Positions 1 through 12,401 are shown, counted from the first letter of the stretch. The stretch: 64,000 bases of DNA from Entomortierella parvispora (GCA_963573315.1 OY752147.1:620001-684000); one strand, 5' to 3'. Notes: a model not told the origin generated them from the letters alone. Program-made: numbers and translations.

Positions 1-1783
1 ATCACTCATGGCCGACATTTTCAGGGTTAGTCGCTCTCCTTGTGGTCTTTGTTCGGTTCAAAATGCAAACATCTTCCAACTAACAGGGGGGCCATTCCTC
101 TTCTCTTTCATCCTCATAAAACAGTGGGACCAACATGTCGCCGTACCAGTTGGAGAGGGCGAACTTCCCCAACCCAGTGAATTTGTCCGCTCCTTGGTTG
201 TAAGTATCACTCTTCTCTGCCCCTTTCAACTTGCTTCTGATGTTTGTTGAGTGGTCTTTGCTTGTGTTTATTCCTCCTCAAAAGTCATTAACTTTGTGTT
301 CCATTGGGTCTTTTTTTAGCATCGAATCTTTAGGCACGACTGTCGCGTCACGACAGTGAACGACTTTGCCTTGGTCGAGAACACCAAAGCACCAGAGGGT
401 CAGAACCCTATTGTTGCTGGAATATCTCTCCAACAACTGGTTGGATACTTTGGAAACGTCAAACTCACTTATGGTGTGCCCGAGATCGTCGCGACCCATC
501 CAGGTACCAGAACTGAAAAGAGGTCTTTGAACCAACACAAATCGCGAAATACTAACGCCTTCTTCTCTCTGGAATTCTCAATAGATTATCGCAGTAAGGG
601 TCTCATGAAACGCTTGTTCATAGACCTAGTGCACCCTGCATCTGATTTGCGCGGCGATGCGGTCCAAATCATTGCTGGCATCCCTTATTTTTATCGTCAA
701 TTTGGATACGAGTACGCCATCGGTCTTCGCGAGACTAGCAAAATCAATGATCTTGCCTTGATTCCGTCTCTATCCGAGCACGAGACTGTGGAGGGTGGGG
801 CTGGTGAACCCTTCACGCTGAGAACCCCTACTCTGGATGACGTTCCTTATCTCGTAAAGATGAGTGCGCCAGCCAAGACGCTGAGCCAGGCTGAGCTTGG
901 TACTTTGTACCATGAGTCATACTGGCAGTTCTGGGTCCATGATGCCGTTGCCAACATGTCAAGCTCCTCTGACCTTAACCGCGATCACTGGATCGTTGTC
1001 GACGCTAAAACTGGCAAAGACTGTGGAGTCGTCACTACCTTTGGCCATGGCAAACCAAGGATGACCTTGGGTATGTTTGTGTTGGACGATGGCTACCACT
1101 ACAACAACGCCGTATACCCGGTCATTCGTCAGATCATTGCAAGCGGTAATCGCCCAACGCCCTGGGAGCTGAAGCAAACGGCGCAAGGCTCGGCACCTGA
1201 ACTTTCCGACAAGAAGAGGATCAAGACTTTTTGCATCTCGTTAGACCCAGCGCATCCGGCCAAAAAACTCCTCGAGTCCAAGAGCACCCTGATACCCTCC
1301 AACTTCAGACTGTACACCCGTATTCCATCCTATGCAAAGTTTGTTCTCCAAGTGGCATCTACTCTGGAGGACCGATTGGCCAAATCCTGCCTTGCGGGTA
1401 TCACGGTGATTTGGCACCTTGATTATTTCCGTAGGATTGAGGGATCGGCTGGAAAGGGACTTGAAATCGTCTTTCAGTCAGGCAAGATTGTCTCTGCATC
1501 CGACGATTGGACCCCTCTCGGACCTCAGGAGATGATGATGGCTGCTCGGGAACGGATCGCCAAAGCCAAGGAGGAGAACCGCCTCGATATCAAGCCATTG
1601 GTATATGGAGCTCAATTTGCGCCCTTGACGTTGACTAGGCTGTTGGTTGGAGACTTGACGATGGATCAATTGATGAATATGTACGTGGAGTGCAGTGTCA
1701 CGGAGGGAGGAGACGATGCGAAGATGATGCTGGACATCCTCTTCCCCAAGCAACAATTCGACTTTGACATCTACTCCTGGTGA
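1..1783 (+). CDS. GNAT-family N-acetyltransferase, 5'-truncated by window edge
   Basis: Proposed exons are <2..25, 125..199, 320..503 and 585..1783, giving 493 visible residues. Joining them gives a continuous acetyltransferase reading with the stretches NDFALVENT, PEIVATHP-DYRSKGLMKRLF and GIPYFYRQFGYEYA. The R-x-K-G-L turn is the acetyl-CoA binding motif A of the GNAT fold, and YFYRQFGYEYA is typical of a fungal/bacterial subgroup of these enzymes. The intron 504-584 (branch site TACTAAC near 549) interrupts HP|DYRSKG and is 81 bases with no in-frame stop, so the unspliced frame is also open. The ATG at 8 looks internal (MADIFR aligns with the domain interior), so the start lies outside the window. 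The C-terminal part (LTRLLVGDLTMDQLMNMY) may be an SCP2-like tail as in Eis-type enzymes; this is inference. Substrate unknown. An AATAAA follows at 1855. Confidence 0.8.
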
Positions 1784-2105
1784 AGACTTTTTTTAAACTT
1801 ATAATATTAATAGTTTTTAAAATATTATTATAATAATAGTCTAATAATAGTCTCAATAAAAATAAACCAGAAATGCTTCTGCATCAAAGTGACGTGTGAA
1901 ACGGGGGAAGAGAGTGAGGCAAGGGAAACAGAGAGTCAAGCAAGGGGAAAGAAGGACTTCCTCCTTGCTTCCTTCCTTCCTTTTTCCTTTCTTCTTTGCG
2001 TCTTTTCACAACCGCTTCCCATCGCCCTCCAGGACTCACCCTTCAGTCATACGCAGGAACAGACAAACCGACAGCCAGAACATACCCCACACCTTACCAC
2101 ACACA
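1784..2105. other. Intergenic: AT-rich 3' UTR then pyrimidine-rich 5' UTR
   Basis: The first 80 bases are AT-rich with two copies of TAATAATAGTC and the poly(A) signal AATAAA at 1855-1860 for the acetyltransferase. The second half is CT-rich (about 1960-2020) and probably the leader of the lectin gene. No gene seen. Confidence 0.6.
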
Positions 2106-3817
2106 ATGGCCAAAGGATTCTTCGCCAGGCTGCTCACGGCAGTCGCCGTCCTGTCAGCCTCTGCCATTGTCATGGCCCAGGAAGATGACGATGTCATGCC
2201 TCTCCGCACTCATTCCATGTACATGCCCTACATTGGTAAGGATGTTTGTATCTCATTCCTACTCCTTTTCTTTCATTTTATGAGCCAGTCAGCCGCACGA
2301 CACAGCTCTGACTCGAACAATGCCTAAGTGCCCTGCCCTAGAAGCCAGCTTTGTTGGCTTCTCGCCTTTCACAAGATGGCTGAGAGCTTTGACACTAGGA
2401 ATGTTACCAGGATGCGGCCAAACCACTCAATCCGGGGGTTCAATGGAATCAACTCACAGCCCATCTTCGCAAAGAACTCTTTGCACGCGCTCTCGTCACC
2501 ATAAAACCCTATTGCTCATAAACGCACACACTCTTTTCTTTTTTGTCTGATGGGAACTTGCTTCTTCCTCTGTTGTAGATCAAGACCTCCAGAACCGCTG
2601 GTTCGACTTTGGAGGCGATGCCATGATCAACACCAACAAGCACGTTCGTCTTACAACCGACAGGGCTTCTCAGACTGGATACCTCTGGAGTCGTCTCGTA
2701 TGTACCCCCTTTATTTTGTTTCTCCGTTACTTCATGATTTCTGGGCGTTTCCTCCCGTTACCATCTTTCTTTTTTTAATTTTGTACGTGGGGGTCTGCGG
2801 GAAGAAAGTATAACTCATGACTCGGCTACGTTCTTTTCTATGCAGCCCATTACCTCAGCCAACTTCCAGGTTGAATTTGAATTCAAGGTGGAGGGCAAAA
2901 GCGACGGTCTTTATGGCGACGGATTTGCAGTCTGGCTCACCAAGGAGCGTGAAACGATGGGACCCGTTTTTGGTAGCAAGGACTACTTTGAAGGAGTGGG
3001 TATCTTTTTCGATACCTATGCCAACTCTCGGCAATCTGTAAGTGGTCTTTGCATTATAGACTTCCTACCAGTTGCAGCTTTCCCTGTCATCATTTTCTGA
3101 TACCTAATAATGTGCGTCCCTTCTGTTCCTCCGCATAATAGCACTCGTTCCCATTTGTGATGGCTATGATCGGCGATGGCAAGACTTCTTATGACAATGC
3201 AAACGATGGATTGGCTAACAGAGCTGGATTCTGTGAATCTGACTTCAGAGCCAAGAGTATTCCCACGAAGGGTCGCATTCGCTACTACCGTGAGACTGGC
3301 GTTATGACTGTAAGTGGCAAACGAAGTACACCGTCATCATGACTCCTCTTGTCGCCATCGCTTAGAAACTAACAAAATTCATTAATTATTAGCTTGATCT
3401 TCAAACCAAGGAGTGGGATCGGTGGGAGGAGTGCTTCCGCTTGAACGACGTCAAGCTCCCTCAGATTTCGTATCTTGGCTTCACGGCTATCACGGGCGAG
3501 GTTCATGACAACCACGACATCATCAGCATCACTACCAATACTCTGAGCAAGGCTGAAACTGTTGCCAGGGTAAGAGAAATCAACAGAGTGGAAATTTCCC
3601 GAGTATAGATATATCTCTGCTGGTTTGCATCTGTAATGACTAACCTTTTCTTTCAATATCTTTGCGCTAATAGAAAAACAATAGCACCCCCCCTCCTCAG
3701 AAGAAGACGGGTGTGATGTGGTACCTCAAGTTCCTCGCTGCCTGTGGTGTCTTTGTGGCCTTGGTCATGGCTTTCAAGATGTCAAAGAACAGTAGTAACG
3801 ACATGAAGCGATTCTAG
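2106..3817 (+). CDS. L-type lectin, VIP36/Emp46-like ER-Golgi cargo receptor
   Basis: Exons 2106..2235, 2579..2697, 2846..3037, 3142..3309, 3393..3569 and 3674..3817 give 309 residues. There is a signal peptide (about residues 1-25, ending at MAQE), a legume-lectin-type domain (DLQNRWFDFGGDAMI, DGFAVWLTKE, GVGIFFDTYAN, GEVHDNHDI), one membrane segment at about 277-298 and a short cytosolic tail ending KRF. FDTYAN and DNHD hold the Asp, Asn and His residues that bind calcium and mannose in VIP36/ERGIC-53. The family recognises high-mannose glycoproteins in the early secretory pathway. There is no long lumenal coiled coil, so the layout is VIP36-like rather than ERGIC-53-like. All junctions keep frame. 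It converges on RNR2, with 214 bases between stop codons. Confidence 0.93.
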
Positions 3818-4031
3818 ATCGATCAATCCACCACCTCCGCCGAAGCATTACTTACTCTTTTATATACTTAAACCAGTTGCAGCACAGCATTGAACAAGGA
3901 CATTTTAGTCTTTTTCTTTTTATAGCGGTGTTTATTTGGTGAATGGTCCACGGTATAAATATTAATGTACAATGTAGGTGAGGAGAGTAGAGTTGAGATG
4001 GTCAGAAGCTTTGTATGTTACGTTCTGCGTT

Positions 4032-5250
4032 TTAAAAGTCGGCATCGAGTGTGAAACTGTTGTGGGACTTGTCAGCGTTCGTGCCAGACATGACGCCGGC
4101 CTTTTGGTAATCCGAGACGCGCTTTTCAAAGAAGTTTGTCTTTCCCTGGAGTGAAATCAAGTCCATGAAATCAAAGGGGTTCTCGACCTTGAAGTATTTG
4201 TCGTTACCGAGGGCGACCAACAGACGATCGGCCACAAACTCAATGTATTGCTTCATCAAGGTCGCGTTCATACCAATCAACATGACAGGAAGAGCGTCGG
4301 TCAAGAACTCTTGCTCGATAGCGACAGCCTCGACAATAATGGCTTGAACGCGGCTCTTATCAGGACGGGTTCTCAAGAGCGAGAACAACAAGCAGGCGAA
4401 ATCAGTGTGGAGACCCTCATCACGGGAGATCAATTCGTTGGAGAAGGTCAAGCCGGGCATCAATCCACGCTTCTTGAGCCAGAAGATGGACGCAAACGAT
4501 CCAGAAAAGAAGATACCTTCGACAGCAGCGAACGCGACCAGGCGCTCTGCGAATGTCGAGCTGGAATCCGAAATCCATTTCATGGCCCAAGCTGCCTTCT
4601 TACGGATGCAGGGAACTATGAACACCAAAACAGCAAGAAAAATATTAGGCAACTGGATCCAAAAAGAGTGCGCGTCTGTCTACAATGAAAAGAGAAACAA
4701 AACAAAAGTACAGTAGAAAGCAATCAAAGTAGAAAAAAAACTTACTGGTGTCAATGGCGTCAAAGAGGTGGTCTCTCTGGTTAGGCTCCTTAACATAGGT
4801 ATCGATCAAGAGAGAGTACATCTCCGAGTGCACATTCTCAATCATGATCTGGAATCCGTAAAAGCATCTTGCCTCGGGGATCTGGACTTCATTTGAGAAA
4901 CGCTCCAACAGATTCTCATTCACAATGCCATCACTTGCGGCAAAGAAGGCGAGAATGTGAGAGATGAAGTAGCGTTCATCTTCAGAGAGCTTGTTGTCCC
5001 AATCGTGCATGTCTTTGGAGAGATCGACTTCCTCGGCGGTCCAGAACGAGGCCTCGGCCTTCTTGTACATCTGCCAGACCTCATGGAACTTGATGGGAAA
5101 AAGAACGAACCGACGGGGGTTGGGTCTCAAGAGAGGTTCATCTTGCTCGCTCACATTCATCTCACTCAACTTAGATGCGAGACCGGCCGCAATCTGGAGA
5201 TCGGCCTCGTGGGACTTTGACTGGTGAGGTTCGATCGAAGGGGCGGTCAT
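4032..5250 (-). CDS. RNR2: Ribonucleoside-diphosphate reductase small subunit (R2)
   Basis: Minus-strand exons 5250..4746 and 4615..4032 give 362 residues. The intron splits ACC A|TT, restoring AIDTIPCIRKKA. R2 carries the di-iron tyrosyl radical that drives reduction of NDPs to dNDPs by the large subunit R1. By alignment to mouse R2, iron ligands include D107 (ASDGIVNEN), E138 and H141 (ENVHSEMY), with E and H of [10 protein letters not shown], and the radical tyrosine is Y145. The last seven residues, FTLDADF, are the universal eukaryotic R1-docking tail. Length is close to mammalian R2. I chose the ATG giving MTAPSIEPH because upstream sequence is low-complexity leader. A minus-strand AATAAA lies at 3936-3931. 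Upstream ACGCG elements suggest S-phase control. Confidence 0.97.
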
Positions 5251-5453
5251 ACTGGCTATGGTTGTAGGTGCGCTGTTGGTGAGTGGAAGAGAAGGAAGGA
5301 GGGGCAGAGGTATCAATGTCAGGTCAAAGAAGGTCAGAAAGAAGGAAGGATTGAATCTGGCAGGTTGGTTGGAGAGAGAGAAGGAGAGGGAGAGAGAAGG
5401 AAAGAGAGGAAAGAGAAGAAAGAAGAGAAAACAAGTCGACGTTGTGTTTCCTG

Positions 5454-5506
5454 ACGCGCTCTCTACCAGGAACGAAGGAATGGCTTGGATCAAAACAGCG
5501 ACGCGT
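5454..5506. promoter_or_regulatory. Candidate MluI cell-cycle boxes upstream of RNR2
   Basis: ACGCGT lies at 5501-5506 and an ACGCG core at 5454-5458, about 250 and 205 bases upstream of the RNR2 start. In yeasts the MBF complex binds ACGCG repeats in front of RNR genes and other S-phase genes. Here the motif match is direct and the function is inferred. A T15-type tract follows the first site. Confidence 0.45.
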
Positions 5507-5639
5507 TTTTTTTTTTTTTTCCCAGTCCTCTTCTTCTTTGGGCCATTTAGTCCAAATAGGAAACCCGTCAATTGACCCTGACCCTGTGTGTCCGTCTGTC
5601 TGTCTGTCTCACTCATGATCTGTCGCTTGGTCATTGCCC

Positions 5640-8600
5640 TCGCTCGCTCACTCTCTTTCCCATTTCCTTCATCCTCTGCTCTTCAGGTAATGTATAGGAT
5701 GACTCTGCTAGATGTGCCTGCAATGGGAGGGTGTTTGACACAAGTAATATCCTTGATGATCCCTTTGCATACCTGCGTCGGCGGTCGAATCAAAAGGGTA
5801 GTCGAGATCCAAAAGCCAACGATGCTCCCCGTTGCTTGTAGTTGTGCTTGCTTTTGTGATCAATCTGTTGATATTATGGTACCAGAAAGATTGTATCGGA
5901 TGTGTGAAGGTTGGATGGAGGCTGTTGGAGGTGAGAAAGGGGGTGTCAACAGAATGACGCAGATCGACAAAAACAAAGGTGGGCGAAGTGAAGAATGGAA
6001 AGGTCAAAAAAAACTGGCGGCAAAAAAATTCAATTTAGGAAATTTTCGGATCCGGTGGCTTGTGCTTTCCTCACGTGCCCGGTTGCCACCAACTAATGAG
6101 TTCTTTTCGGGATGCAGTGCCTAAGTCTCCCTACGATCGCTCGAAAGACAGATTGAACCCTCGCCAATCTCAGGATCACTCCGATTTTGAGCTTTTTTTT
6201 TTTGGGAATCGTAAAGTGCCTTACCATTCTTCTCAAAATGAAAGTCCTACTATCTTCAAGCAACATTGTCTACGACTAATAGGTACAAATGGAAACTTGA
6301 TTACCTCATATTTGGCGCTGTACATCATACATCTTCGCAACAAAGGGAGGATCGAACTGGAGAAGGGGAAGAGCTCATGTACCAAAAGCAAAGGAGACTG
6401 AAATTCAATCCAGGGAGTGTTGAAATATCGTGAGAAAAGAACCCGGTCAGTTTTGACATCCGCAACCATATGGAGTCTAGTGCTCACAGTTTACTTTTCG
6501 TGGAGAAGGTGCCTGTTCGCAGACCTGTGGATAGACTACAAGAAATAACAAATGAGGAGGCAGGCGGCTAATGTTGATAAACATGGAAGAGGAAAAAAAG
6601 GAAAGAAAAGTCCGAGGCCGGACTGGTCGTGGCCTTGAAGGAGGAAGAAAGAGTAAAAGTCTTGACACAAAATACCATCCGTCTACTCATTCGTGTTATT
6701 GATTGAGTGCCTTCAGCACTGTCAGAGGATGACTCCCCTGCCACTATTTGCCACTATTTGCAATTAAATACTAGATCTTAAGAGAATTTAGAGACCTTTG
6801 AGAACTCGTGGCATCAGGACCGTATGATCAGAGAAAAGAAGAGGGGGCGACAAGTTGCAAAGTAAAAACGATAGACGTGCGGGCTTGTGGGCGAGACAGT
6901 GATGCAGAAGAAGGATTGGGATCTTTGTTTTGTTTTGTAACGACAGATCCCCCTTTTTATAATTAATAATCACTTTCATCGCTGTTGACCCCAAGAAAAC
7001 AGTTCGCATCCAGGGTACCTTTCACGATGGATGTCGATACATCGAGTTGTTGCCTCAGCGTTGACGCTCTTGTCACTTCTGGGGAAGAAAAGACGCGTTC
7101 TAAAGTGAATTTCTATGTACGGCTCTCAATCAGCCTTGTGTACGTGAAAAATGATCCCAGGTACAGTGATCAGCCATGGTGATGTTGCTGACTATAGATG
7201 AGTTGTCATGATGGTCCGTAACTCCAGGTATTTTTCTAGCTGCCCTCCGTGAGGACCATGATGTGAAGACGTAATGATCGATGTTTTGGAGAAAAAAAAC
7301 ATCGGTTATTGTTGTTGAGTAATATGTTGTCTCTGCAACTTCTGTTCAACCTTCTTGTCAGGTCAAATAGCTCTGGTTGAGAGAGAGAGAACCGCGACCT
7401 GTGTGCGTTGTGCATCTACATCATATGTGGAAGAGATCAGAAAACCATCATCAAGAGTTAAGGGTTGAAAAAAGTTGTACGTTGGACCAGGCGGAAGACT
7501 CTGTTGTTGTTGCACGCCCCTTCACTTCGTGTCCCAAAAGAAACAGTCTGAACGCGCAGTTGTACATGTGGGAGTGTGGAGAAATAAATGCATGTGGATG
7601 TCTCGTCTCCCTCCTCCCGTCCTTGTGTTTTGTCCTCCAAATGTGGACAGTTCACCTGTCCCCAAAAAATAAATTTTTAGAGTTCCCTTACTGCGAATGA
7701 CCTTCCAGAGCTAGGCGAAGATGCCCTTTGTCTTCTTACAAGGACTGTGTACAGCACGAGAAATGGCCACCAAATTGGATCCGCGACTAAGGAGAACGCC
7801 AAGGGTCCTTCCTTGTTTGTGTGTGCGGCTCTCTCCTATTCCTTCATCCTTCACCCCTTCCCCATCCCTCGTGCAAATCCCCGAAAACGAACACTCCTCG
7901 CATTTGCTGGTCTACACAGGGAACATACTGCCAACCATATAGACCTTCTGTCATGATGGTGATGTTTATGAAGAGTGGTGCTCCAACTACGACCGACATC
8001 TGCTTGCTCAGGAAAGAATAGTGCTACATGTAAGAGGGCAGAGAGTTGCGTGCAAGAAGGAATAACATTACACACCTAACCTAACAAAAACGGGGGGAAC
8101 GGGAGAGTCTGAGATAAGTGCAAAGAGTTGACTTCTGAACAAATTCATTCTGATTATCAATCGCCAACACTCGAATAAACTAGTAACTATTAAATAGTCC
8201 AGGCGAAATAAAACAACAGCACGTACATGACACAACAATGATCTGACCCTGCGTCCATGAGCGATAACCCGTTCTTCTCTCTTCCTCCCCACTGGCATTG
8301 AGAGCAGTGGGAGAATTGGTGGAGAATGGATGAGTTGAATAGGAGAATTCTTTTTTACAGAATGGCCAAGAGTTGCTCATTTGCTGGGTGTTAGATGTGC
8401 ATGTGCTTTCTTGCGTTGGCTGCTGCACGATGCAATTAACCATGTTTTGCAACAGATGGCTGAGCAGGGGAATGGATATTGAAAGGGATCTGTGGTAGAC
8501 AGGAGATGGATCAAGCAGCTCAACCCACATGGGTCCTTGCCGAGAATTGGGGAACGAACAGGGGGGCATTATATTTGTGTGCTGGAAGGCCTTTAGGAAT

Positions 8601-9040
8601 TAGTTCGCCGAACTCTTTCCTTCTAGCCTTTATGATTCATAACTACCTTTCCTCTCTACCATCGAGTAGCGAAGATTGGGCATTAGTCTACACATCACAC
8701 ATCACACATCACACATTACAACACAGCACATTCAGGGATGAAAATAAAAGTGCTCAATTTTTCTATTCAATCGATTCAACAACATTTTGTTGTCTGTGCA
8801 TGTTGGGTTATCCTGTTGGTATGATTGAGTTGCGTTGGTGGTCATGTAAAAAGATCCAATTGCCATTAACTTTCAAAAAGCAGAAAATGGCTTCACGGCG
8901 AAAGTATGGCAGTGGGATGAGCTTGGAGTCCAGCTCGATCCCAGTCAAAGCCAATGGCTTGGCCCCCTCCGCCCCTTTGGCTGACATGTGTTGGCTGTGT
9001 CACAAAGACTTTTTTTGGGATCCTCCCTTCCGTTCATAAA
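5640..9040. other. Gene-poor stretch between RNR2 and the CENP-B-type gene
   Basis: About 3.4 kb with only short, biased open frames on either strand and no recognisable domain. It presumably holds the RNR2 promoter on the left and the distal promoter of the DNA-binding gene on the right. A small tandem (CACATCA)n block lies at 8691-8717. No RNA gene was recognised. Confidence 0.6.
8691..8717. repeat. Heptanucleotide tandem repeat (CACATCA)n
   Basis: Three perfect copies of CACATCA followed by a degenerate fourth. Simple microsatellite, no coding context. Confidence 0.8.
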
Positions 9041-9048
9041 AGAACAGA

Positions 9049-9054
9049 TATAAA
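9049..9054 (+). promoter_or_regulatory. Candidate TATA box of the CENP-B-type gene
   Basis: TATAAA at 9049-9054, followed by a CT-rich leader (9060-9110) and about 370 bases of presumed 5' UTR before the ATG at 9424. Confidence 0.4.
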
Positions 9055-9423
9055 GGCTCCGTCTCTCTTCCTTTCCTTCTTTTTTTTTCTCTCTCGTTAT
9101 ATTCAACCTCAATATCATCGTCCTTAGATCTTCAGACAGCTCGACGCATCGAAGTTCAGTCACCTTTTTTCCACTTTTTCCTCGTTCCTGAATCCCTGAA
9201 GAGGCAATAATTATTTTGTCTCCGAAGATCGATCTACCCGCCATTCTCACATATTTCCCGTCCGTCCTCTCGACCTCCCTCTCTCATTAACGCACAAGCA
9301 TTTTTGATACGACCGACCCAATTACCGCTTCCATTCGCATTCCGCACTTTGCCCAGATACCCCTCACCGCTTGATCCTCAACGGCATCTCACCACTCTAC
9401 CCGTAACGATAATCTAAATCACA

Positions 9424-12335
9424 ATGGGTGTCTTTGGCGAGAAACACACATCGCTTACCCGCGAGCAAAAACGTCAATTGATCCACCAGGCAGACACGCA
9501 CAAGTTGCGACCAACAGAGGTTTGCGACTGGGTGCTTGCTACTTGGGGACTCCGAATCGCAAGAGTCACTGTGTACTCTATCCTTCACAAGCAACGTGCG
9601 TCTTTGATGGCCGGACACAAGGATCTCTACCAATCCATGCAGAACAGCATCAGTGGCCTCCAACAGTCAGCGCCTGCTTCTTCGACAAACACGTTCAACT
9701 CGGGCGAGGCCTGCCTTGAGCGCAACAAAGCGACCGGTCGCATCTCTAAATCAGTGACCACTTCCCGATCTACAGGCAAGTGTGCTCGGAGCACGAGCAG
9801 TAGTCTCCGAGGTAGCAGCGTCGCCAGCGATCTGTCATCGACGGCTCCTGTTAGTTACGAGGCACCCAAAGGTGAAGGTAAGAATACAAAAACTGGCAGC
9901 AATTAGAATTAATAATGTACACCCCCCTCCCCCAACCACCACAACCACAACCATCCCCGTGTTCCTCGGCGCACTCAGCAGACAAGCGCAACCCAAAGAG
10001 CAGACAAGCGAAAAATGTACCTTCCCTCTGGTGTTGTTCTCCACATTTGGGAAGTCTCAATCTGCAAAGTTGCGAGGGATCACTCTTAATTCGCAGAGTG
10101 TAACCGACAACAACGCAGCAGGACCACAGGAGCTGTCCTTCAGTCTTATTCAGTCCTCTTCTGTTCAATTCAAAGAGAGGACATCAACTCAATCCTCAAA
10201 AACAAATGCTCTCAATTGCGACACACGTTTCCTCTTGTCGGATTCCACAATCCTCCCCACCTGTGCTACACAGGCTCATGCTCACTCGCGTCGCCTCGCG
10301 TCGGCTCGCTTCGCTCGGCCCTACTGCTCTCTAAGCCCTCTAACATCTCACTTTTATTTCCCGTTCTCTTTTCCTCAATTTTTTTGGGTACTCTTTCCGA
10401 TTCAAAGGCGCGCGTTGGGAGGGACAGCTCAAGCGCGTGCGAGAACCAGCCTCGGTTGAGTTGGACCGAGCGATGGTCGAGTTCCTCAAGTCGTCTGAGG
10501 CCGTGGATACGCACGGCCGCCGACTTAATGATGCAGAGCTGCAGTCTCACGCCCTTCGCCTTGCCCGGGGAATTCCGAGTGCTGCTCGAATGCGCTGTTC
10601 TTTCGGATGGCTGAGGCATTTCAAGCGACGACTTGGCGTCCAGTGGGCGGCGGATCGGCTCGGTCGTTACCGTTGGATCATTGAGATGGACCCCCTCGGC
10701 CCGCAATCCTCTCCTTCAACAACGTCCTTGGCTTCGACAACGTCCTCAACCGACCGCCCGGCTGGAGCAGCTGATCCTCATCGAACTTCTCCTCATCGTC
10801 ATAACTTTGGTCAGCAACAACGCCAAGGCAAAGCTAAACCAGACCGTCGTACATCATCCCACTCGTCATCCAAAGCACACGAGGGCCTGTCCTTACCCCA
10901 GACTTCTGTCGTCAATGACGACGTCGAGGATGAAGAGGAAGATGAAGTTTATCACTCGAGCAACGAGCTCTTAGGGAAGGACTTTGACCTGACTCCGCCC
11001 ATCCCCGCTGCCAACCAAGACCTCACTATCGGGCTTTCGCTATCCAACAGCAAACATGCACGGTCGTCTTCGACCTCAACAACGTCGACCACGTCCACGT
11101 CCATGTCGTCGTCCTCGCCGTACGCGACTTCTTACGCGTCGTCCTATGCCTCCACATTCGCGAACCAATTGCAGGCCATGGCCAGTCGAACCCTCTACCC
11201 CCTCAGTGAGGCATCATCCCCCTATGCATCCCTTGGTCCATTTTCGATCCTCTCCGCAGCCTCACCCTCGTCCTCCATCGCGGCCCCCTCCCAACTAACG
11301 ATGCTGCCTCACCTTTCTCCCCACCACTATCAATCATTGCCCACATCCTCGCTTGCCCACCCTACACACAGCACGCTCCTCAATCTCGGACCACCTTCCC
11401 TTGCACAGCATCACAGTCAACAGCAGCAACAACAACAGCCTCAATCGCCTTCTATCTTGGACTCACTCCCGAGTCTCTTTGATTCTCTCCCTCCCCTCTC
11501 TTCCTCATCACATCACACGGGCCTCAGCACTGTCAACAACAATTCACTCACTTCCCCTCAGCTTGTTATGAACCATACCAGCGCCACCATCGGTCAAGGA
11601 CGCGACAACTTTTATTCGCAGCAGCAGCAGCAGCAGTCGTTAACATCATTATCTCCGATGGGCGGCGCATCGAACTCACCGTTTGGAATGGGAGTGGATG
11701 GGGGGATGAGAAAGGTCCCCTCGAAGAATGAAGCATATGATATGCTTCAGAGTCTGTTACTATACTATGAGCAAGACCATCACTTTTTGGGCGAACAGCA
11801 GACATTGCTTTTGCCTCGGTGGATCCACCAGCAGAGACAGATCATGAACCAGTCAGACGAGAACGATGTCAGGATGTTGTGGATGAGGCATCAGCAGTTC
11901 CAACAGCAGCAACAACAACAGCAAACATTGTCCCATCCTCACTCCAACTATCCGCGCTCGACCATCTCTTCTCCGCCAATGTCTCCGACCACGACCAACG
12001 TCAGTGACTCGACGTCTTCCTCGGTCAAGTTGACCACATCAGTTGGAACCTCGACCAGTCTCGATCGGGAAGAAGTCACCTCTGCCTCTATGCCGATCTC
12101 GAACAATGGTTCAGCAGGCCTGGACCACCAGTATGGGGTCATCAACAGCAGCAGTAGCAACAACAACAACATCAACGACAACAGTGCTGCCCCGTCTTTG
12201 ACATCGTCCATTGAACAACAAATGCTTTTCGCACACCAACAGCAATTGCAACATCAGTATGCGCTGCATCAACAGCATCAGCAACAACAACAAAAGCAGC
12301 AACAGTCTTCCTATCTGCCACAGAGATCTTCTTGA
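9424..12335 (+). CDS. CENP-B/pogo-type HTH DNA-binding protein with Q/S-rich tail
   Basis: Exons 9424..9877 and 10408..12335 give 793 residues; the 530-base intron (donor GTAAGA, phase 1) joins to GCGCGTTGGG. Residues 1-60 (LTREQKRQLIHQADTHKLRP, VTVYSILHKQ) resemble the N-terminal helix-turn-helix of CENP-B/pogo proteins. Residues about 160-235 (ELDRAMVEFLKSSEA, LNDAELQSHALRLA, FGWLRHFKRRLG) are the second, Tc5/CENPB-type helix-turn-helix. The remaining 550 residues are Ser-, Thr- and Gln-rich with many CAG/CAA runs. No DDE transposase domain is present, so this is probably a domesticated transposase DNA-binding module used as a nuclear regulator (inference). A nearby alternative donor at 9872 gives the same phase. 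The stop lies 66 bases from the convergent Kch1 stop. Confidence 0.85.
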
Positions 12336-12386
12336 TCTCGATAAGCCCGCATAACTCCTTTCTTTTTTGTAAACTACATTTGTATT

Positions 12387-12392
12387 AATAAA
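12387..12392 (+). terminator. Poly(A) signal AATAAA of the CENP-B-type gene
   Basis: AATAAA 52 bases after the stop codon and 10 bases before the stop of the convergent gene, so cleavage must fall inside or beyond the neighbour's 3' end. Confidence 0.55.
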
Positions 12393-12401
12393 GTGAAAAT
12401 A

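Noticed and set aside
5588-6124. Plus-strand frame of 178 codons upstream of RNR2
   Set aside because: Mixed composition without domain; overlaps promoter and leader sequence of RNR2.
9782-10459. Plus-strand frame of 225 codons overlapping the CENP-B-type gene
   Set aside because: It spans that gene's intron in another frame; exon joining gives a far better protein.
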